Of a stretch of 64,000 nt of DNA, positions 43,316 to 53,868 are shown one piece after another. The stretch comes from Prorocentrum cordatum. Taxonomy: Eukaryota; Sar; Dinophyceae; Prorocentrales; Prorocentraceae. Both the position numbers and the translations under genes were made by a program. Each line of letters opens with the position of its first letter. Position 1 is the stretch's first letter. The notes below the pieces were generated by a model that saw only the letters and a program-made list of their open reading frames with translations, was not told where the DNA came from and searched no databases. The stretch covers positions 62,001 to 126,000 of the forward strand of contig CAUYUJ010017827.1 in the NCBI GenBank assembly GCA_963575745.1, in the 5' to 3' direction.

Positions 43316-44480
43316 GCTGCGAATTTAAGACGGGAGCCCAACACACAGGAGGGTTCGGAACAAAATGCTGCACGCGCCTCGATCACGGTCGGACCTGGGA
43401 CAGAAGAACGTCCTTCAAGAGCATGCGACCCTCCGCCGGCCAAAGTGAAGAGCGTTCGAGGGTACCCTCCCCCCAAGTGTCGGGCGTTGGCAGAACTGGG
43501 TTTGGTGGAACCTGGTTTAGTGATGTGTACTGGGGAGGCTCCCCCGCCCCGTTCCACTGTCCGGAACTGCCGTCACCCGAAAAGCACCAGCTACGGCAGA
43601 CCTGATTTAGTGATTCTGGCGAATTCAAAGGGCCTGGGGCCCTACCGCTAACCGGGTCCCCTAACCTGGGGTCCTGGCCATACCCCCAAGTGGCACAAAA
43701 ACATCCAACGAGTACGAAGAACATGAGGGTGCCGTGCCCTCCCCGAGCCGACCTCGGTCTTGTACCTCGGTCCGACCCAAGCGGAGCCAGGACAGGGACA
43801 GGATCAGACAAGGCGAGGCGAGGCGAGGCGCCGGTCGGCGTCCCAGTGGGGTGCTGCCCTCCGAGCCCTGCGGGCACGCCAGAGCCCGAGGCTCACGCGA
43901 TTCCGCTCCGCTGGAGTGGAGGAGGCAAAGCATGCGTTCCAGAAGAGGTCCTTGATGGTCCTGCCATTGTAAGTTATGTGACAGTTCCCGCCGTTGTGCG
44001 TTGTTTGCCGGCAACAACCATAAAACAACTATCCATGAGATCCTGCGGTTCTGGAAGATATATCGGGCACCGCGGTCTGCTCAGAGCGTTGCAGAATGCT
44101 CTGAGAGCGTTCGGGAACGCTCTGGAACGAATTATCCGTGTCCTAGCCCCGCCCGACCGACGTCCCCGCCTGGTGCAACAAAACCGCGGCGGAAGGTCTG
44201 GGGCTACGTTCGGCCCCTCAGCGCCGCGGAAAGTCTTCGGCCAAATGATGGCCAAATCGGGCAGGGAGCCTCGCATGCCTCAGCACTGCGCGCTGGGGGG
44301 GGGGGTCCCGGGAGTCGTCCTTACTGAGACGGGCCCTGACCTTTTATGAGCCGCCGCGCCACTTTGCCAGAAGCCCCCTTACAGGGGGGCCCCTCTAAGC
44401 TCCCTGCATTCTTGGATAACCGCCCCTCTCGACCGCCCCCCTCTGTCTCGCCGCAGTCTGTCCTAGAGAGAGGGGCCTGC
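43316..44480. other. Non-coding stretch with dispersed repeats
   Basis: No gene. Two copies of a CCTGGTTTAGTGATGTG / CCTGATTTAGTGATTC segment (43509 and 43600) occur. The ACAAAAACATCCAAC repeat is at 43693-43776, and an AGAGCGTT...AACGCTCT inverted block at about 44078-44130 recurs at 44939-44985. Confidence 0.5.
43693..43776 (+). repeat. ACAAAAACATCCAAC dispersed repeat, copy 1
   Basis: GCACAAAAACATCCAAC, then AAGAACATGAGGGTGCC, CCTCCCCGAGCCGACCTC and TACCTCGGTCCGAC. The same order appears at 63709-63787. Confidence 0.7.
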
Positions 44481-45257
44481 TCGGTGTCAGAATTCCTAGC
44501 CGCCGCCCATCGAGCGCCGCCCTTGGCGTCTTGCATGCATGGTGTGTAGACTACACAACAATATGCTCCCCAAAACTCCTTTCGGGGACTGGCCTTTCTC
44601 ATCTCCAGCCGTTCTGTTGACGGCCCAGGGGATCGGAGAGGGCCCCCGTAGGCCGAGAAACACAAAAACAACACGGCCGCCATAATTTTTCCACCACGAG
44701 AGGTGGTCACGGGGTCTGCACACACCGTCCTGGGGGCCCAGGATGGCCCTGACCAGGTATCGGAGGTGTACTGGGTGCAATCGGCGGATCGTCTTCTGCC
44801 CTTGTCGGGGTCCACCACTTCTCATAAGGTCCCGCCCGCGAAATCTAAGACGAAACCAGGACAGGAAAAACATCGGATAGGGAAAAATCTGAGATCTCTG
44901 AGGTCCGGCGGTTCTGGATAAAGTGTCGGGCGCCGCGGCCTTCTCAGAGCGTTCCAGAACGCTCTGAAACGCTCTGGAAAGACTGATCCTTGTCCTAGCC
45001 CTGCCAAAACAAGTGCCCTGGGTACCCGAGCCAACCGTCGCCGACCCCCAGACAAACCGAACATCTGGCACCTTCAACACACTGAAGGGGCTGGTTTGCC
45101 GCCGCTTCCGGCCCTCGTGAGCCGGCTGCGGGCCTCGGGGCCGTCGGAAAGGACTGGGAATCCGCCGGCCCACGCTTGCCGTGGGTGAATCGGCGTGAGA
45201 ATGAGAAAGGTCAGCGGCTGCCTGACCGAGACCACCAAACATTAGCTCCAGGAGCTT
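44481..45257. other. Non-coding stretch
   Basis: A long minus-strand frame continues from the RNase H domain through here but loses protein-like character below about 45230. Near 44939-44990 lies CAGAGCGTTCCAGAACGCTCT, a 10-bp-arm inverted repeat, part of the block repeated from 44078. Confidence 0.5.
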
Positions 45258-45750
45258 GCCCAGGTGACATAAGATCCCGTAGGCACCGAAATCGGCAGAG
45301 TGATCAGCACGCTCGTTCAGACATTGCCCAGTACGGCTTTCAACCTTCCTGAAGACAATATGACAAGCAACCTGATCACAGAGATGGCGAAGCCGCAGAG
45401 CAAGCTCAAGGTTCGCCCGCCCTCGGACGTGCCGCTGCGCCACGCCAGCCGCATACTCCGAGTCACATTCGATGACGAACGATGGTGAGGGAGGTGACGA
45501 TGACAAATGTTCAACCATCCAAGAAGACACTGCAATACATAACGCTGAGAATTCGCCATCGTTGTCTGTACGACGGTGAGCTTCAATGTATCCCGACTGC
45601 TCGGGATCCAAAACGGAGGGGCCGCAGCAATCCAACAGATCTGTCGAAGCTGGCATGGCCACGGTGAAGGCCCAGTCAGATGTCGTCTCCTCAGCGGACT
45701 GCCGTTGGGAGCCGTCGTCGCAGGAGAGCGTGATGAGCTGTGCGAAACGG
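45258..45750 (-). pseudogene. Orphan RNase HI domain (retroelement-type)
   Basis: One minus-strand frame carries a whole type I RNase H fold. ITLSCDDGSQ gives the first catalytic Asp (codon 45714-45716), TSDWAFTVA the second strand, DNDGEFSALCIAV the Glu, FVIECDSEYAAGVA the second Asp, and LNERADHSADFGAYG the last Asp. The conserved histidine loop before it (normally SHTG) reads ESRTG, a His-to-Arg change. Such domains sit at the C-terminus of some non-LTR retrotransposons; no reverse transcriptase is found upstream, where a CCAAGA repeat begins at 45845. The domain cleaves RNA in RNA-DNA hybrids. It could be a 5'-truncated LINE relic or a captured host exon; the first is likelier. Confidence 0.6.
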
Positions 45751-45844
45751 CGTGTGAGACATTTGGCTGTCCTCCTCTCCCTTTGCCCCCTTCCCTGGGG
45801 TCCAAAATGCTGTTTGAGAGAGGGGGGGACGAGATCCTAAACGC

Positions 45845-46065
45845 ATCTTCGGGGCCTCAGGAGCCTCTCCAGAATCCCAAGACGGCGCATGAGGTCCCAA
45901 ACAGAGCGCCCAAACAACGCCACAACAATACAAGAAAGCGTCAAGATCGTTCGGGGTAGCCCCACGAAGACCCTGAATGACTTGAAGAGAGCTCACGAGG
46001 CGCCCAAGATAACCGAAGATCACCCCCAGCGAACCGCCGCCGAGGGCCCCCAGAAACAACAATCG
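45845..46065. repeat. CCAAGA-type repeat, island 4
   Basis: Diverged units (CCAGAATCCCAAGACGGCGC, CACGAGGCGCCCAAGATAAC) of the family at 9540-10720. Confidence 0.6.
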
Positions 46066-46244
46066 TCCTATTCCCATCGGGGAAAATACGCAGCCCCCCG
46101 CAGATGTGGATAAGAGTTAGGGGGCGGGGAGGACGTCAACAGTCTGCGACACTCTGGCGAAGTCCGCCGCAGGCGCCAACGTTTCACAAATTATACCACG
46201 AGCCCGCCGCAGGCGCAGATTTTTTCTTCAAATCAATGTCGATC

Positions 46245-46525
46245 GGTCGCGGGTGGGTCGCGGGTGGGTCGCTGGTGGGTCGCGGGGTGGGTAGCAGGTG
46301 GGTCGCAGGTGGGTCGCGAGTGGGTCGCTGGTGGGTCGCGGATGGATCGCGGGGTGGGTCGCGGGTGGGTCGCGGGGTGGGTCGCGGGTGGATCGCGGGT
46401 GCGTCACGGGTGGGTCGCGGGGTGGGTCGCGGGTGGGTCGCGGGTTGGGTCGCGGGTGGGTCGCAGGGTGGATCTCGGGGTGGGTCGCGGGGTGGGTCGC
46501 GGGGTGGGTCGCGGGGGGGACGACG
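46245..46525. repeat. GGGTGGGTCGC minisatellite
   Basis: About 25 copies of GGGTGGGTCGC / GGTGGGTCGCG, 11-12 bp each. It opens Gly-Ser-Arg-Val and Thr-His-Pro frames, not taken as coding. Confidence 0.93.
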
Positions 46526-46584
46526 ACAGCAAACAACAACAACAATTATCCCAGTGCGACCCTACCTAGGAGTTGGAGCATTTA

Positions 46585-46852
46585 GGAAAGCAACATCTAC
46601 ATCTACACCGACAGCTACATTTACATCTACACCTGCATCTACATCTACATCAACATCCACAGCGAGGCTCACACCTACATCTACATCTACACCTACATCT
46701 ACACCTACATATATCTACATCTACACCTACATCCACATCTACACCTACACCTACATCTACATCTACAATTTCGCATTGGTTTTGCGTTTGCTTTGCATTG
46801 CCTTTGCTGTTGCTCTTGCCTTTGCTTTTGCCTTTGCCTTTGATGTTGTGGT
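46585..46852. repeat. (CTACAT)n and (TTTGCC)n microsatellites
   Basis: CTACATCTACAC hexamers at 46590-46770, then TTTGCCTTTGCTTTTGCC at 46785-46845. Confidence 0.9.
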
Positions 46853-47060
46853 TGCTATGATATGCTATGCTGTGCTATGCTGCGCTATGCTGCGCTATGC
46901 TATGTTATGCTATGCTATGCTGTGTTATGCTGCGCTATGCTATGCTATTCTGGGCTATGCTATGATATGCTAAGATAAGCTACAGCTAAGCGAAACTAAG
47001 CTGAAGCTAAGCTAAGCTAACATGACATAAGCTAAGCTAAGATGAGAGAAGCAACGCTGA
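46853..47060. repeat. (TATGC)n passing into (TAAGC)n
   Basis: TATGCTATGCTGTGC pentamers to about 46975, then AAGCTAAGCTAAC-type pentamers to 47060. The two arrays look like diverged versions of one pentanucleotide. Confidence 0.85.
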
Positions 47061-47183
47061 ACTAAGTGGACGCAATCGGGAAACCGCGGGGCGGATACTG
47101 GGGGAACCGCCCGGGGCGGGTAGCACTGCCCGGCCCTTTAAGCACAGAGGGTACGAACCCTTCTAGGCAGAGCCTCGGTAGAG

Positions 47184-47229
<46 letters not shown>

Positions 47230-47299
47230 GCAACAACAACAGCAACAACAACAACAACAACAGTAGCAGCAGCAGCAATAACAAACCAACAACAACAAT

Positions 47300-47336
<37 letters not shown>

Positions 47337-47536
47337 ACAACAATAATGACAGGGACCTTCCCTGGACCCCAGCGCTCGGGGCTCCTCCACAGCTCTCCTC
47401 CGGGGGGGCAGGTGTCGTCCCCGGGCCCCGGGGTCCCCCCCAACAACAACAACACCAACAACATCGACAACAACAACAACAACAACAACAACAACATCAA
47501 CAACAGCAGCAGCAACAACAACAACAATAGCAGCAA
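47184..47536. repeat. (CAA)n tracts
   Basis: CAACAA/CAACAG runs at 47187-47345 and 47442-47536, separated by about 95 bases of unique DNA. In the reverse sense they are the (TTG)n tail of the element that begins at 47537. Confidence 0.92.
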
Positions 47537-47784
47537 TCATTTTAAGACTGTTCGCCCTTATCTGATCGAATGTCCAATAACGCGTATTTCCCAAACCCTC
47601 GATACCCGCCCTCTTCGTCATCGATAGAACCCCTTTTTGGGGGTATACCTTTCTTCCCTGCAGGCCGGGCCCCGGCAAGCGGCGGGGCGGCCGCGGACCG
47701 TCGGCCTGGGCAGCGGCAACGCTGATCGGCGGGGCGGCCGCGGACCGTCGACCCGATCCCAAGAGGGACGGACAGGGGACCGAC

Positions 47785-47816
<32 letters not shown>

Positions 47817-48880
47817 GCAGCGACGACGAACGAAAGCGAGAGCGAGAGAGAACGACAGCAGGGCCACAAAGGACCCGAAGTAGGCCACGAAGGGCGACAG
47901 CGGGAACACAAACGGAATGCGTATGGGGCCACGAAGAGCGCGAACGATCCGGGGGCCACGAAGGGCAGAGAATGCGGGCCACAGATGGCAACGATGGGGT
48001 CAGTGAGGGTAGCAACTGGGCCACGTAGGACACTGAGGGGGCCACAAACGGCGAGAGCGGGGCCACGAAGGGCATGCACATGGGGCCACAACGGGCGCGA
48101 ACAAGCAGGGGCCACGAAGGGCATACATATGTTGGGCCGCGGAGGGCAAGGACGGGCAGCGAAGGGCAGCGAGGGGGCCACGAAGGGCGACAGCGGGGCC
48201 ACGAAGGGCATGCATATGGGGCCACGAAGGGCAGCGAGGGGGCCACGAAGGGCTGCAACGAGGCCACGAAGGGCAGCGAGGAGGCCACGAGGGGCTGCAA
48301 CGGGGCCACGAAACAAAGCGAGGGGGCCACGAAGGGCTGCAACGGGGCCGCGAAACAAAACGACGGGGCCACGAAGGGCTGCAACGGGGCCACGGAAGGC
48401 AGCGAGATCCCGATTCCTAGGTAACCTGTGATGGAGTCCTAAGCGTGAGCGCGACTCCTGGGTGCCCGGGTGTCGGGAGAACGGCGCTTGAGTAGATTGC
48501 AAGAAATCCCAACACAAGGGCATTATTCGTTAGCGATTTGCAAGCAAGTCTCCAACGAGAGCGCGACTCCAGAGCGCTGGGATAATATTTCCTCTATAGA
48601 TTGTACGGAAGTCCCCAGCGAGAGCGCGATTCATGAATAAAATGCGAGGAAGTCTCGGGCGGGAGCGGGGGTCCTGGCTAAATTGTGACGAAGTCTCAGG
48701 CGGGAGCCGTTGTTGTTGTAGTCCAGGGGGCAAGGACCCACTTTGAGCAGGAAGACTTTTCTTGACAAAAAACAAGGTGCGAGCCCGGGAAGGGCACTTT
48801 AATTGAAAAAATCAATGTGCACCGGTGGGGGGATCAACAATAATTATTCTTCAAGAATAAGAGTTCAACAACACCACCAC
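47537..48880 (-). repeat. TTG-tailed family, long reverse copy
   Basis: From its 3' end: TCATTTTAAGACTGTTCGCC, GATACCCGCCCTCTTCG, GGGGGTATACCTTTCTTCCC, CTGCAGGCCGGGCCCCGGC, a CGACGACG block, then a long GGGCCACGAAGGGC minisatellite (47860-48410), the 50-bp subrepeats (48430-48720) and a terminal GGGGGGATCAACAATAATTA. About 1.34 kb; 53869-54850 is a shorter sister. The Ala-Leu-Arg-Gly-Pro frames come from the minisatellite. Confidence 0.75.
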
Positions 48881-48904
48881 CAACAACAACAACACCAACA
48901 ACAA

Positions 48905-49130
48905 TCATGTTACCCTCATGCGCGATGTTTCCACACGAAGCATGCGACCATCATAATATCCACCCACAGCATGGGGGACTCTTGTTCTATAGCGGGGTCC
49001 GTCGTTCCTATTCCCAGATCTCCCGCCCAATGAGGTCTTGCAAACACCTCCTCCGAGGAATTCCAACATATCCTGCCTCGAAAACACATGCCCGCGCCTT
49101 GCTGCGACGATGCGAGACCGCCAGTGGAAC
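48905..49130 (-). repeat. Second TTG-tailed repeat, reverse copy
   Basis: Reverse complement of 39020-39240, abutting the (CAA)-rich end of the previous element at 48870-48903. Confidence 0.65.
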
Positions 49131-49249
49131 CCCAGCGAAGGGTAAAGCACAAGGAAGTATCGAACGACAGGATTACCTTGGTGGGGATGGGGGCTGTCGG
49201 CGGTGAGGCAAGGACGCGGCCCTGAATAGAAAGAAGGGCAGTCTCGAGC

Positions 49250-50150
49250 AGGGCTGTTGCTATTGCTGGGAGCGGCGCCAATGCTGAAGAGAGTAGGGCG
49301 CTAGTCCAGCGTAAAACGAAACGAAGTCTCGAGCGGGAACGATGGTTTTGTTGGGACGGCGGCTTTCGGCGGCGAGGAAAAACACCGCCTTGAGCAAGGA
49401 GGAGGCATCGAGCGGGAACCGTGGTTTTGACAGAAGGGGGGCTGTCGGTGGCGAGGAACAGCACCGCCCCGAGGAAAAAAAGGAAATCTCGAGCGGGAGC
49501 GTTATTCTTGCTGGGAGCGGCGCCAACTCAAAAAAAAATAGGGCGCCAGTCCAGCGTAAACCGGAAGGAAGTCTCCGGCGGGAACGCTGGTTTTGTCGGG
49601 GCGGCGGTTTTCGGCGGCGAGGAGGAACACCGCCTTGAGCAAAATGGGAGGATGCATCGAGCGGGAGCCGTGGTTGTGTCGGGACGGGGGTTGTCGGCGG
49701 CGAGGAACAGCACCGTCTTCAGGAAAAAGCAAGGACATCGTGAGCGGGAGCGTTGTTCTTGCTGGGAGCGGCGCCAATTCAAAAGAGAGTTGGGCGCCAG
49801 TCCAGCGTAAACCGGAAGGAAGTCTTAGGCGGGAGCGCTGGTTTTGTCGGGACGGCGGCTTTCGGCGGCGAGGAGGAGCACCACCTTGCGTAAAAACAGG
49901 AGGAAGCCTAGAGCGGGAGCGTTGTTTTTGCTGGGGGCGGCGCCGATGAGAGAAAGACTAACGCGCCAGTCCAAGGTAAAGCGGGAGGAGGTCTCGAGCG
50001 GGAACGCTGGTTTCGTTAGGACGGCGGCTTTCGGCGGCGAGCAAGAACACCAGCCCTGAGCAAACAAGGAGGATGTCTCGAGCGGGAGCGTTGTTGTTTG
50101 GGGGCCGGTTTTGGCGGTCCCCCAAACCGCTCGAGCGTGAGCCTCATTTT
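49250..50150. repeat. Higher-order repeat, about 248 bp
   Basis: AGTCCAGCGTAAA anchors at about 49301, 49549 and 49799, with a diverged fourth near 49968. Each unit has three subunits of about 80 bp marked CGAGCGGGAACG, GTTTTGTCGGGACGGCGG and GGCGGCGAGGA. It shares CTCGAGCGGGAGCG text with the 50-bp subrepeats of the TTG-tailed family. Confidence 0.8.
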
Positions 50151-50329
50151 CAATGAAAACGTAGCCAGCGCCTCGGCGAGAGCGCCAGGGCGCCTGTAAG
50201 AGGTCCAACAATAAACAATTGTGTAGTAGTTAACACTCAACAGCGACAACAACAACGCCGGGAATGAATAACAAACCTGAGGCGTCCCTCAGGACTCCGG
50301 TGCTGAATCGGATGGTGACTTACGTGTGC
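50151..50329. other. Spacer
   Basis: Unique spacer with one more CTCGAGCG-type subrepeat edge; no gene. Confidence 0.4.
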
Positions 50330-52540
50330 GCGCTAGAGAAGCGAGGCACTCTATACGCCCTTTATGACTCCTCACGAAGCCCTGTAGAGATCCTACATAA
50401 ACCCTATGGGGATCCAACAGAAAACCCTATAGGGATCCGGCAGAAACCCTAAAAGGATCCGACCGAAATGCTATCAGGATCCCCCAGAAGCCCTGTAAGG
50501 ATCCTACAGAACCTGTTAGGGATCCTACAAAAACCAGGTAGGGATCCTACAAAAACCCGATCGGGATCCTACAGAAACCCGACAGGGATCCGACAGAAGC
50601 CCGATAGGGATCCTGCAGAAACGCTGTGTATAAGGATCCTACAGCAACCCTAATATATGGATCCCACAGAAACCCGATAGGGATCCCAGAGAAACCCTAT
50701 AGGGATCCTGCAGAGACCCTGTAGAGATTCCTGCAGAAGCCCGATATGGATCCTACAAAAACAATACTATAAGCATCCTACAGACACCGTACGATTCGGA
50801 TCCTACAGAAACCCTGCAAAGATCCTACAAGATCCGCATAGGGATCCTAGCAGGTGCAATAGGATCCCCACAGGGATCCTACCAGCTGCAATGATATCCC
50901 TACACGGATCCTACCAGCTGTAATAGGATCTCTGCAAGGGGTCCTACCAGCTGCAATAAGGTCCTTATAGGGATCCTACCAGCTCCAATAGGAACCCACA
51001 GGGGTCCGACCAGCTGTCTCAGGATCCCTACATGGATCCTACCAGCTGCAATAAGATCATTATAGGGATCCTATCAGCTGCAGTAGGATCCCTACAGGGA
51101 TCCTACCACCTGGCATAGGATCCCTATCGGGATCCTACCAGGTGCACCGGGATCCTTATAGGGATCCTCCCAGCTGCAATGAGATCCATCTGTGGATCCT
51201 ACAGGGACACTACGGGGATCCGGGAGAAAACCTAGAATGACCCTGCAGGATCCTCATGGGGATCCTACACTCTGCACTCGGGTCCCTACAGGTGTCCTAT
51301 CCAATGCAGTAGGAACCCTACATGGATCGTACCAGCTGTCACCAGATTCCTATGGGGATCCCACCAGCTGCAATAAGATCATTAAAGGGATCCTCCCAAT
51401 TACAAAAAGATCCCTACAGGGATCCGACCAAGTTTCATAGAATCCCTATCGGGATCCTCTGACAGCTGCAATAAGATCCTTATAACGATCTTACCAGCTG
51501 CAAGAGGATCCCTGCAGGCATCATACCAGCTGTCATAGAATCCCTATGGGGAGCCTACCAAGTGCACTGGGATCCTTCTAGAGATCCTCCGAACTGCAAT
51601 AGGATCCCTACAGTGATCCGACCAGCTGTAAACGGATCCCTGTAGAGATCCTACTAGCTGCAATAGGATCCCTCTAGGGATCCTACCAGCTGCAGAGCAA
51701 TAGGATCCCTACGGGGATCCTACCAGCTGTAATCGAATCCTTTAAGGAATGGACTAGCTGCAATAAGATCCATTTGGGAAGCCAGCCATCTGCAATCGGA
51801 TGCCGACAGTGCTCGATGCCAGCTGGTGGGATCCCCGTAGGGATCGAATTGCAGCTGGTAGGATCCCTAGACGGATCCTTCTGCAGCTGGTGGGATCCCG
51901 AGAGGGATCCGTTTGCAGCTGGAGGGATCCCTGTGGGATCCGATTACAGTTGGTCGGATCCCTGCAGGGATCTTGTTGCAGCTCGGAGGATCCCTCTAAG
52001 GATCCCAATGCACCTGGTAGGCTCCCTATAAGGATCATGTGACAGCTGGCACGATCCTCGTAGGGATCCAATTGCAGCGGGTAGGATCCGTATGGGGATG
52101 CTATTGCATATGGTGGGATCCCCATCGGAATCCTATGACAGCTGCAATGAGACCCTTGTAGGGCTCCTACCAGCTGCAAGAGGATCCCTGCAGGGATCAT
52201 ACCAGCTGTCATAGAATCCCAACGGCGATCCTCCCAGGTGCACTGGGATCCTTATGAGGATCCTCCCAGCAATAGGATCCCTATAAGGATCATACAGGAT
52301 CCTGATGGGGATCCGACAGCAACCTTATACGCATTCGACAGAAAACCCTCAAGGATCATACAAGATCCTTATGGGGATCCTACCAGCTGCAATCGGATCC
52401 CTACCAGGATCCTACCAGCTGCAATAGGATGCCTACATGGGTCCTACCAGCTGTCATAAGATCCCTATAGGGATCTCACCAGCTGCAATAAGACCCTTAC
52501 CAGCTGTCATAAGATCCCTATAAAGATCCTACTACAGGCC
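50330..52540. repeat. GGATCC satellite, two unit types, internal inversion
   Basis: 50390-50830 has 22-25-bp units (GGATCCTACAGAAACCC-TATAG). 50840-52540 has about 31-32-bp units (GGGATCCTACCAGCTGCAAT, then AGGATCCCTA). Between about 51780 and 52110 the second unit runs in reverse complement (CAGCTGGTGGGATCC). Nearly every unit holds one or two GGATCC sites. Not CRISPR: there are no unique spacers. Confidence 0.92.
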
Positions 52541-52850
52541 ACGAAACGTGTGAGGGGTGCTCCGAAATTGGCCCGAAGCCTTCGGTGGAGCATCCTGCGG
52601 GGCCACGAAACGTGTGAGGGGTGCTCCGAGATGGGCCCGGAGCCTTAGGGGGAGCCTTAGGGGGAGCCTCCTGCGGGGCCACGGAACGTGCGAGGGGTGC
52701 TCCGAAATTGGCTCGAAGCCTTCGGGGGAGCCTGCTGCGGGGCCACGGGACGTGTGAGGGGTGCTCTGAGATGGGCTCAAAGCCTTAGGGGGGCCTCATG
52801 CAGGGCCACGAAACGTGTGAGAGGTGCTCCGAAATTTGCCCGAAGCCTTG
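52541..52850 (+). repeat. CACGAAACGTGTGAGGGG minisatellite, array 1
   Basis: Five copies of GGGGCCACGAAACGTGTGAG, GGGTGCTCCGAAATTGGC and CCGAAGCCTTCGG, 60-75 bp each. Confidence 0.85.
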
Positions 52851-53154
52851 CAGGTTTGGAGCGGTTCCTACGAGGATACTTGCAGCTCTGGTACGATCCC
52901 TATAAGAACCGATGCAGCCCTGGTGCGATGCCTGTAGCGATCCTACCTCAGCTGTGGCAGGACCCCCAATGAGGGTCCAAACGGCTGAAGTTGGATCCCT
53001 ACAGGGCGTCCCTTTGGTTGTCTGGGGGCCCTTTGGGTGTCCGGGGGCGTGGGGGTACGGGGACGTAGGGGTGTGGGAGGGGGCGCCGAGGCCCCATGGT
53101 AGGAATCCATCATCCCTCAATGAATTGCGAGGAAATCTCGAACAGGAACCGTCC
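52851..53154. other. Spacer with diverged GATCC units
   Basis: A few CGATCCCTATAAG-type remnants to about 52990, then unique G-rich DNA. No gene. Confidence 0.5.
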
Positions 53155-53236
53155 GCGTTGTTGTTGCTGCTGATGCTGTTGTTGCTGTTGTTGTTGCTGT
53201 TGCCGTTGCCGTTGCTGTTGCTGTTGCTGTTGCTGT

Positions 53237-53289
<53 letters not shown>

Positions 53290-53423
53290 TTGTTGTTGTG
53301 TGGGTGGGGGGGGCGGCGCCGGGGTCCGGCGCCCGCTCCGACTCAACAACAACAACAACAGCAGCAACAGCAACAACAACACCACCACCACCACCAACAC
53401 CAACAACAACAACAACAACAACC

Positions 53424-53456
<33 letters not shown>

Positions 53457-53646
53457 CCAACACCAACACCAACAACAACAACAACACCAACAACATCAAC
53501 ACCACCACCACCACCAACAACAACAACACCAACACCACCAACAACAACAACAACAGCAACATCATCAACAACAACAACACCAACAACACCAACAACAACA
53601 ACAGCAACACCAGCAACATCAGCAACAACAACAACGACAACAACAC

Positions 53647-53677
<31 letters not shown>

Positions 53678-53697
53678 ACCAACACAAACACAAACAC

Positions 53698-53745
<48 letters not shown>

Positions 53746-53772
53746 CCACAACGACAACAACAACAACAACAA

Positions 53773-53821
<49 letters not shown>

Positions 53822-53868
53822 AACAACAACAACAACATCAACACCAACACCAACAACAACAACACCAA
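53155..53868. repeat. (TTG)n then (CAA)n, opposed
   Basis: TTGTTGCTG repeats at 53155-53300 and CAACAACAC repeats at 53341-53868 face each other across a 40-base GC-rich centre, an inverted arrangement able to form a long hairpin. Both run adjacent to the element at 53869. Confidence 0.9.

Noticed and set aside
44939-44985. TTCCAGAA units as heat-shock elements
   Set aside because: No gene lies nearby in the right orientation and the motif is part of a repeated inverted block.
44496-45257. Continuation of the RNase H frame as a longer protein
   Set aside because: Below about 45230 the translation enters dispersed repeat DNA and loses protein-like character.
47163-48523. Minus-strand frames reading FVAPLQPFVAPS or ALRGPVAALRGP repeats
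   Set aside because: They follow the GGCCACGAAGGGC minisatellite; neighbouring frames are equally open.
50330-52540. CRISPR-like regular spacing of GGATCC units
   Set aside because: The whole unit repeats, with no unique spacers and no cas genes; it is a satellite.
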